Shown piece after piece: positions 56,940 to 64,000 of a stretch of DNA of 64,000 nucleotides. The stretch lies in the NCBI RefSeq assembly GCF_026210795.1, contig NC_089455.1, positions 2,728,001-2,792,000 of the forward strand. Reading direction: 5' to 3'. Source of the stretch: Rhizophagus irregularis. Its lineage: Eukaryota; Glomeromycota; Glomeromycetes; Glomerales; Glomeraceae. The position numbers and the translations under genes are program-made. The notes below the pieces were generated by a model. It did not search any database and was not told the origin of the DNA. It was given only the letters and a program-made list of their open reading frames with translations. The first letter of the stretch is position 1. Every line of letters begins with the position of its first letter.

Positions 56940-59400
56940 CATGAAACCGGACTTTAAGGTAGTAAGAAACTGGAAAGGGGATATTTTTAACTTAAGAAAT
57001 GAACTAACGTTTCTCTTCATATTTTTTTTTTGTAGAACGCGTAGCGAGAAGGTAAAAAGTTTAGGCTCGTAACGGGCTCAGTCCTATAAAGTAATATTTT
57101 ATTTTTATTTTTAAAATTAGACACGACTGGAGTCATACAAATTAATGAGAAAAACATAAACTACAAGTCTAATGAACCCATTGTCATGAATGTACCCAAC
57201 CACAACTGGAGAAGCCAGTGTAGTCACCCTGCCTGCTATTCTAAAAGAACATAAGGCATAGCCTGCAGTCTAGAGCGAATTATTGGAAAAAGGAGAAAAT
57301 AAAGAAAAATTAACTGAAAAAAAAGAAAATTTTAAACTACTAATTACTACGGTTTCATGTCGGTCATATGACTTACCAATATTCCGATTTACCGATCCTG
57401 ATCAGTTGATTGATAATCAACTTTTTATATAAAAAAAAATTTTTTTTTTTACCGATCTTTTTTAAATAATAATTTATTCATTATTATTATTTAAAAGGAT
57501 GATGGAAATGTAAGTTAAGGGGAGGAATACTTGTTTTTTTTAATTTGGGAACGTTACTAACGTTCCCTTTCTTTTTTTTCTTTAAGGACATTCTTCTAGA
57601 CGTGAATTCCGTCGAAATGAAGCAAGAACAGCCTTTCCTTAGAGTTATGCGGTAAGTAGTTTAATATACAGTTATGAATTGCGTTACAGAATAACACCAA
57701 CACATTTTTTTTATTTTTAGTTTTTCAGCCTTTCCTTGGAGTTATACGGTAAGTAGTGTACAGTATGGTTATAAAATTGCGATATGGAACAATACTGACG
57801 CAATTTTGTTTTTATTTTTTAGTTCTTCGGCCTTTCCTCAGTAGGTAGTGTATTATATGAATAGTATGGTTATGAAATTGCGTTATGGAACCCCATTAAC
57901 GCATTTTTTTTTATTTTTCAGGTTTCCGGCTAGTGGATTAATTAACCTTAACTCTCTCACGAGGATTTTTTGGATATAAATTCGGAGCACCTTCACCTTC
58001 CTTATAATCAGCAAGAATTACTGCACATTGGTTGGTATAGTTTAGAGAGTGTGTGGTTGTATAATGGCATTTGAAACAATACTAATGCCAATTTTCTTTT
58101 ATTTTTTTAGGTTTCTGGCTATAGAATATGCGGTAGGTGTTGTTTGGTGAGTGTGTGGCTGTGTAATGGCGTTATAAAACATCATTAACGCCATCTTTCT
58201 CTTTTTTTTAGGTAAAGTTCAAGTCCAGCTTGAGCCAGCTCTTGAATACGAAACTGGACTTTAGGTAAGAAATGGGGAAAGGGAGAATTTTTTGTTACTT
58301 TAAATATGAGAAACGAACTAACGTTTCTTTTCATTATTTTTTTTGTAGGACGTGTAAGAGGACGCTGGCTTGAAATACTATAAAACTGGATTTAGGATAA
58401 AAAACGGGAAAGGGGGGTTTCTTTAATTTATGAAACTTGGTGCTTCACCCTTTTTAATTACTGGTGGTTTAATACAACCTTTGGATACCAAAGTTACCAT
58501 GATGGAAAACATTTATCGATATAAATCAGCTGGACAATACAAATTATTTAATGAGGCTAGCCACAGTGATAGATCCTTTATTCAATTCAAATTTAAAGGA
58601 TATGTTCGTCATAAAATTCTTTTGAAACATATCATTACATTAATGGAGCATACACTTGTTACGTTGATCCTTTAAGCAGTTTCTTTTCGTTATTTTGTTT
58701 ATAGGACGTATAGAAGGATGCCATTTGAACATGAAACCGGGCTTTGCTTTAAGATAAGAAATGGGGAAAGGGGAAGAAGATCCTGAATGGATATTATCGG
58801 TAAGTTTCGAAAGTTAGTTTACTTTTGAAACTTTTTAATTTATTGATTTTTTTTCTTTTTTTTGCAGGTTCCCAGATTTTAGACGATATGATTGGTAAGT
58901 TTCGAAAGTTTAGTTTACTTTCGAAACTTTTCTTTTAAATTTTTTTTGGTATGTTTTGAAGAAACTAACCATTTCTTCTTTTGTCTATTTTGTAGGAATC
59001 ATTTTCGAGATTTGGATCGGCTTTTCAGGCAAGTTTCGAAATTTCTCTTCGAAACTTTTTCTTTTAAATTATTTTTTTTTATTAATATTTTTTTTTATCT
59101 TTTTATTGTAGGTTGTACTTCCTGGATAAAATCAGTTCGAAGAATAACTTCAAAACTTTTTTTTGTGGGTCCTCCGGAGTATTCAGTTGAATTAATTTAA
59201 GTGGTAAGTTTCGTTGCGAAGCTTACCATCTTTTTTTTCATTTTCTTTAACAGAAATACTAAATTTTCTTTTTCTTTGTTTTTTTTTGTAGGTTTTAAGG
59301 GATTCAATTAGAAATGTTAGAATTTGAAAATGGTGAATTTCTTTGTGAAGCTTTGCCATTTTTTTTCTTTTTTATAAAAACGTTGTTATTTTTAATAGGA
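56940..59400 (+). other. Array of micro-exon/intron units with hairpin donors and branch-point palindromes
   Basis: The array has about 14 repeated units of T-rich tract ending in TAG or CAG, an exon-like block of about 18-70 nt, a GTAAGT-type donor and a short intron. Examples of blocks are 57721-57749 (TTTTTCAGCCTTTCCTTGGA...) and 57823-57840. In the left half, branch-like ACTAAC sits in inverted repeats (56995-57014, 57547-57567, 58309-58328 and 58958-58978). In the right half, donors begin inverted repeats (58802-58833, 58897-58929, 59031-59057 and 59202-59228). Blocks with TTCGGCCT resemble those at 34.9-35.0 kb. An 81-codon frame at 58430-58675 lies within; I do not recognise it. The array may be a non-coding or micro-exon gene carried by the element. 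Confidence 0.5.
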
Positions 59401-59640
59401 TTAATTAGATTAATATAGCTTTAGTATAGATTGTTATAATGTAATTTAATAAAATAATTTGTTATTCAATAACATTTAACATTGACATATTAACATAAAT
59501 AATAAAAGATTGATATGATGTAAAATAATGTATATCGTAATGTACGGACAATGAACATCTTTGATTTGGTGATGAACATCGAATGTTGTGACATCGTAGT
59601 ACATTGCAGGGTCTGATGTTCAGCATTTCTTTATGATGTA

Positions 59641-60932
59641 CAGTCGCGTCGGAAAGTATTGCCCAATTTTGTATTGTGTAATGATACACCTAGCTTACAT
59701 TATTTATACCCCTTTTTTATTATTTTTTTTTTGTTTTCCCATAAATTTACAACTTGCCGAACCTGTTTCACAGTTAAAAAAATAATGACACATTATACTG
59801 AGTTATCTCCTCAAGAGAAGGGAAAAATACTAGCATATATGGAAAATTTCAATCCTGCACAAATAGCAAGAAAAATGGGACGTGACCCTACCACAATACG
59901 CAAGTTTATTGACAAATACAAGAAGACTGGAAAAACTGAAAATTTACTGCGTTCAGGACGGCCATCTGCTCTCAATGATAATGAAAAAAATGCACTCATT
60001 AATGAAGTTACTAAAAATCGACGTGAACCTTTACATGAAGTTATTAATAAATTGAAGTTGAGTTGTAGTCTAACAACCGCTAAACAGACACTATATGATG
60101 CTGGAATTCATTCCCATGTTGCTGCAAAAAAGCCTTTTATATCAAAAAGGCATGCATCAGCTCGTATTAGTTGGTGTGAAAAATATAAAGAAAAAACAGC
60201 TCGTGATTGGGCACAAGTTATTTTCTCTGATGAATCAAGTATTGAGATTGGAAAGCAGTCACGACAAATAAGAGTTTGGAGGCATACAGGGGAAAGGTTT
60301 AACACTGAATGTTTGACACCTACCTTTAAAAGTAGTCGAAAATCAGTTATGGTTTGGGGATGTTTTGCTATGAGGGATAAAAGGACCATTGATTTTTTGT
60401 GATGAAAATAAGGAAGGAAACGAAAAAATTAATTCAAATACATATGTTAGAATCTTAAATAAACATCTCCATCCATTTCATCATACAGTTTGCGAATTAA
60501 CAGGAAGGGCTGCAAGTTTTCAACAAGATAATGCACCCATTCATACCGCGAAAATAACTAAAGATTGGTTAAAGAAGAATAAAATTGCGATTATTGATTG
60601 GCCAGCCAATTCCCCTGATTTAAATCCGATAGAGAACATTTGGAAGCAGTTAAAAGACAATATCCAGAGTCGGGAGGTCTTTCCTATTGAACTGTGGGTG
60701 AACTTAAAGCCACACTAAGTGAAGAACGGGAAAATTTGGACTGCTCCGTTTTTGAAGAAGTTGTTGCCTCAATGCCACAACGAATCAATGCAGTACTAGA
60801 AGCAAAAGGAGGGCCAACACATTATTAGCCATTTTAAAAGTTATTTTTTTATGTAAATTTTAATGAGAATTAATAAAGTTTTGCCGATTTTGGCATTATT
60901 TTTAAATCGGGCAATACTTTCCGACGCGACTG
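59641..60932 (+). mobile_element. Tc1/mariner element, copy 2
   Basis: The ends CAGTCGCGTCGGAAAGTATT and the complement of CAGTCGCGTCGGAAAGTATT at 60932 are perfect, flanked by TA (59639-59640 and 60933-60934). It is 1292 bp and lies inside the second CAGGAA element near its right end. It is the better-preserved copy; copy 1 is at 43842-45136. Confidence 0.93.
59785..60828 (+). pseudogene. Tc1-type DD34E transposase, copy 2 (two frameshifts)
   Basis: ATG 59785 opens MTHYTELSPQEKGKILAYME, which is preferred over an upstream in-frame start because it matches copy 1 and follows the TIR region. It has a paired HTH (QIARKMGRDPTTIRKFIDKY and PLHEVINKLKLSCSLTTAK), then the catalytic Asp in FSDESSIEIG. 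A shift at about 60370 moves the frame to LIFCDENKEGNEKIN and FQQDNAPIHTA (second Asp), then NSPDLNPIENIWKQLK (Glu, 34 residues later). A second shift lies at about 60690, before ELKATLSEERENLDCSVFEE. At the first shift copy 1 retains the correct frame. The enzyme would cut and paste at TA sites. Confidence 0.92.
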
Positions 60933-61870
60933 TACATCAAATGACTGATGTATATTTGATGAACATTTTTTCTGTGACTTCCTGATGCTGGCACCAGGTG
61001 GCAGGGATTTTTCCGCATTTTCCCACCATATCCCAGTATTTTGTTCGCTAAACTCCCTTTCACCGTTATGCTTTAAGTTTATATGAAGATTAGTAAATAT
61101 CCTATAATATTAAGTTGTATATTTCATACGAAAGTATAAAATAATTACCTCAACTTTCTCAAAAGTTAACGCAAAATTTTGTGATATGTCCGAAATTGAC
61201 AAAATATTTTTTATACAGTTTATTAAAGACTGATGATAAAGAAAATACTCATTATTATTATAATTCATTATACTAGTTTTAGTATAATTTAAATTTGGTA
61301 GTTTCATATTATCCATATATTTGCGGCCTTGTTCGATAGATCTTGGAAGAGGTGATTTATCTAAATTTGCATGTTTATTAAAGAATTTAATTATAGCATT
61401 TCCTGTCGCATTGTTAAGTTTATGTTTCGTAACTAATGCCATTAAATCACCATATGCTTCACTTGGGTAATTAACATTAATTTCTGATTTGGATTCTTCT
61501 TCATTCAATTCTGAATCAGAATCTTCCAAGATATTTTCAAAGACATTTTCATTTTCATCGTGGTCTATTTCTTCTATATTTTGATCAATTTCACCAACCT
61601 CTGAAATTGACATTATACTTTGAAAACTCTGATTATTTATTTCCGAGTCTGTACTTTTATTATCAGAAAGATCTTCGCATGAATCTTCACGTACCATCTA
61701 TAAAATTAATTATGTTAAAAAAGAAATTCAAAAAATTTTATAATTTCCTATTTTCTTTACCTCGATATCATGATTATTAGTTTTATGTTCAAATTCTTCT
61801 AATTCTTCACTATCGCTACTATCGTTATTAGGCGGAGTATTCAAAAATTCTTATGTTGAGTGTATGCAGA

Positions 61871-62505
61871 CCTTGCGCTGAAGTACTTGGACAAAAAAGG
61901 GCATTTATATGACATTTTTAAGAGTATTTTATTTACTTGAATTTAAACTTTACAAATTAATTAAAAAATTATTTGCTCATTTATGTCAATTTATAAACGT
62001 TTGCATAATGGTGTAGTTAGCCGAAAAATAATTAGCCACAACACGATCCGGCTCAGGCGTAGATCATTGTGAAAAGTTTACCTCTTTTTAAATTTTTCTA
62101 CGAAAAGTGGCGTATTTCGATAATCATAAAGTGAGTTTCGGGCGAAGCTATATTTCAAATTTGAAACAAGCCTCGCCTAATATAAGCCAAAATCTCTAAA
62201 ATCCTATTTTTGAAACTCTATAGATCAGATCATGTTAATGGAAACATAAGCCGGTTAATCAGATCTACAAAAATTGGTTTTCCCCGATCGATTTTAATTT
62301 TATAATAAACAGTGGCTATTATGGATATATAACCAACCCGATCAATCAAAAATTGTGCTCAATTGTAACTGTGATCTGGTTGGTTATACATTTTTTCGGT
62401 CAATAGTTATGCATCAAAAGACCACAAGCATTTTTCTATATATTTATCAATTAATAAGCTTAGAAAAATTTCGTTATAATCATACAGCTTATTATTTTAT
62501 AAAAT
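61871..62505. other. Spacer upstream of the Plavaka gene
   Basis: No open frame of note is visible apart from a low-content 63-codon one at 62355. GATCAGATCATGTTAATGG-like palindromic GATC sites cluster at 62220-62340. I did not find the Plavaka terminal repeat. Confidence 0.5.
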
Positions 62506-62507
62506 CT

Positions 62508-62865
62508 GAATATTTATTGCGAGATATTTCGGATCTAGAAATATAGTAGGGCTTTGCATGAAAGATTATTATTTATCTATTACTTTGTTGTAAATGTAAA
62601 CGAAAACCTTATAAAATTTGAATATTTATTGCGAAATATTTCGGATCTAGAAATATTGTAGGCTTTGCATGAAAGATTGTCATTTATCTATTAACTTTAA
62701 TGTAAACGAAAACCTTATAAAATTTGAATGTTTATTCGGATCTAGAAATATTGTAGGGCTTTGCATGAAAGATTGTCATTTATCTATTAACTTTGTTGTA
62801 AATGTAACGAAAACCTTATATTTATTGCGATCTAGAAATATATAGGCTTTGCATGAAATTAAACT
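62508..62865. repeat. Tandem repeat with TTTCGGATCTAGAAATAT, about 115-bp unit
   Basis: Four shrinking units contain GAATATTTATTGCGA, TTTCGGATCTAGAAATAT, TAGGGCTTTGCATGAAAGAT and GTAAACGAAAACCTTATA. The units shorten left to right through deletions. Confidence 0.85.
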
Positions 62866-62984
62866 TGTTGTGTAGTCGATCATTACGCATAATGATCAAA
62901 TAATTTTTTTTAACAAACAACAGTATATAGAAAGATTTACAAACAATAAAATATATAAATATGCATTGTTTCTGTTCATCTTCT

Positions 62985-63600
62985 GTAGGCTTGGTCCTCA
63001 TCTTTTTTGTCTGCAGATTTAGTCTCTTCGAGCGTCTTGCTCATTTTTCATTTCATGCCTTTTTTCTTCTACTGGATTTGCAAACGTTCCCAGATTTTTT
63101 TTTTTTTTTTTAGAAATATATGCAAGTTCATGTCTTTTCTATTTTCTTTTTCACACCCTTTAACAAAATTCTTTTCAAAAAAAAATTTGCAACGCAATGC
63201 GAGTCCACTAACAGAAAAAAACTCATGCTATTGTTTCACAGGCATCCTTCAAACTCTCCTTTATCCATTAACCAACCCCTTTCAATCTATCCGTTTAGGC
63301 TTGGTCCTCATCTTTTTTGTCTGCAGATTTAGTCTCTCGAGCGTCTTGCTCATTTTTCATTTCATGCCTTTTTTCTTCTACTGGATTTGCAAATGTTCCC
63401 AGATTTTTTTTTTTTTAGAAATATATGCAAGTTCATGTCTTTTCTATTTCTTTTTCACACCCCTTAACAAATCCTTTCAAAAAAAAAAAAAAATTTTGCA
63501 ACGCAATGCAAGTCCACTAACAGAAAAAAAACTCATGCTATTGTTTCACAGGCATCCTTCAAACTCTCCTTTATCCATTAACCAACCCCTTTCTTTTCTC
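62985..63600. repeat. Direct duplication of about 308 bp
   Basis: The stretch GTAGGCTTGGTCCTCATCTT to CATTAACCAACCCCTTTC occurs at about 62985-63272 and 63296-63592, differing mainly in homopolymer lengths. A plus-strand frame (63007-63618) is carried through both copies by the duplication. Its repeated FHFMPFFFYWICK is probably not a real protein. Confidence 0.85.
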
Positions 63601-63674
63601 TCTCAATTCATCCGTTAAACTCCTTTCTTCTCTTCTATCCGTTAAATTTCTCTTTTTTTTCATTTTTTCAATCA

Positions 63675-64000
63675 TGGACAAAAATAATAATAATAAAAAA
63701 AAAAAAACACTGAAACAGTCGAGCATGTAGACAAACGGAGAAAAACCGACGAATCTTCCGATGAATTAATTAATGGTTGGTTAAATTATATATTTTTGAA
63801 AAATAAAAATAATTATTACTAATATATTATTATTTATATTATTTATATTCTACTGTTATAAAGAAGCTTTAACGAAAATATTGCGCCAGAATATAAAAAT
63901 TTTATCCAAACTGGATATAATTATTTCCAACCAAAAGGCTTTAGAAAACAGAGTATCGAAAGTAGAAGAATCGGTCGATAAAAATAATGATAGTAATCAA
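63675..64000 (+). CDS. Start of a coiled-coil gene, cut by the window end
   Basis: ATG 63675 opens MDKNNNNKKKK and is followed, after a run of 13 A, by codons for NTETVEHVDKRRKTDESSDE that are readable only with a one-base shift in that run. The exon ends at a GTTGGT donor (about 63775) in phase 1 and joins EALTKILRQNIKILSKLDII at about 63864, then NQKALENRVSKVEESVDKNN to the edge, a heptad coiled coil. It resembles in layout the duplicated gene at 51572-52887. The homopolymer shift may be a sequencing error. Family unknown. Confidence 0.45.

Larger units (their letters stand above)
56453..60984. mobile_element. CAGGAA-ended element with a splice-unit array as cargo
   Basis: The ends are CAGGAAGTCAC...TGTTCATCA inverted (26 of the outer 28 bases match), flanked by AT at 56451-56452 and 60985-60986. 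Removing it with one AT rejoins the Plavaka frame as LPPGAS-M-RLLSLILYS. Subterminal GATGAACAT and TGATGTTCA motifs repeat at both ends (about 56470, 56550, 59545, 59570, 59617 and 60955). It shares CAGGAA ends and the AT duplication with the element in TERT, but the subterminal sequence and cargo differ. It holds a Tc1 copy (59641-60932) as a later insertion; without it the element is about 3.2 kb. I see no transposase of its own. Confidence 0.8.
54316..61870 (-). pseudogene. Plavaka-like (Tnp2-type) transposase gene, split by the second CAGGAA element
   Basis: The N-terminal part (61870-60987) has acidic NNDSSDSEELEEFEHKTNNH, then SEAYGDLMALVTKHKLNNAT, LDKSPLPRSIEQGRKYMDNM, EHNGEREFSEQNTGIWWENA and LPPGAS. 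The frame resumes beyond the insert at 56450 with RLLSLILYSDATNVDTLGKS, then SIGNIKNWRRNKKDAKQLLA, PCHFCLVTRDNLADLN and PDRMHHLDLGLFHYQIDYTK (55762). KLPKLHLWAYHIIDSIRSFG and TTETYESLHKEYVKNSYRLS follow, and the C-terminus is about 54316. DRMHHLDLGLF, LPKLHLW and the ESLHKEYVK block are typical of Plavaka transposases (from memory). A small shift in the N-terminal exon near 61855 and the 4.5-kb insertion make it inactive. Remaining frames look largely intact, so the damage is recent. Confidence 0.82.

Noticed and set aside
63007-63618. 203-codon frame with repeated FHFMPFFFYWICK
   Set aside because: It spans a 308-bp tandem duplication of pyrimidine-rich DNA and its frame depends on homopolymer lengths.

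Overview
The window is AT-rich eukaryotic DNA. It has intron-rich genes (introns mostly 50-130 nt with GT...AG ends), long satellites, and many decayed eukaryotic transposons: an APE-type LINE, hAT, Tc1/mariner, Tnp2/CMC-like and Plavaka-like elements. No prokaryotic gene is present. The style (repeat-swollen, AT-rich, many small introns, this mix of elements) suggests an early-diverging fungus, most likely an arbuscular mycorrhizal fungus of the Glomeromycotina. That placement is inference. All gene models were built by hand from reading frames and splice sites. Family names rest on motifs, not on database searches.

Layout. A tRNA-Lys(CTT) lies at 117-189. Exon 1 of a P-loop NTPase-like gene (presequence-like N-terminus) lies at 2491-2721, and its exons 2 and 3 are 37.5 kb away at 40244-41270. 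Between them, 2776-40221 is bounded by a perfect 14-bp hAT-type inverted repeat and an exact 8-bp target duplication (CAACATAT). Removing it leaves a 68-nt intron in the correct phase. Inside this segment, in order: a roughly 6-kb LINE (3253-14237, minus strand) that itself carries a 4.9-kb hAT element (6257-11205); AT-rich and other tandem repeats; a small hypothetical gene (16580-17173); a nearly complete 19-exon telomerase reverse transcriptase gene (17273-25250, minus strand); a Tnp2/CMC-like transposase gene (25463-29040); an array of splice-site-like units (30.06-30.66 kb); a hypothetical multi-exon gene (32.3-33.8 kb); a 1.7-kb long-inverted-repeat element with a cysteine-rich C-terminal remnant (34416-36081); small MITE-like and retro-insertions; and a pogo-like MITE (38988-39948).

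The TERT gene is split inside exon 3 by a 3651-bp element (20774-24424) with CAGGAA...TTCCTG ends, an AT duplication, satellite-filled arms and an intact-looking five-exon trihelix/Myb-like gene. A second element with the same ends and the same AT duplication (56453-60984) splits a Plavaka-like transposase gene. Its cargo is a long array of micro-exon/intron units. In both cases removing the element plus one AT restores the reading frame. I see no transposase in either element.

Right of 41 kb are further MITEs (40781-41228, 41912-43229), two Tc1/mariner copies (43842-45136 and 59641-60932, the latter inside the second CAGGAA element), satellites (45.6-48.0 kb), a 2.6-3.0-kb tandem duplication carrying a coiled-coil gene (48.6-54.2 kb), the broken Plavaka gene (54.3-61.9 kb), tandem repeats (62.5-63.6 kb), and the start of a gene that runs off the window.

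The main observations are the TIR/TSD-bounded 37-kb segment carrying TERT, the CAGGAA/AT element family, and arrays in which splice donors and branch-point-like TACTAAC motifs sit in inverted repeats whose stems vary yet stay complementary.
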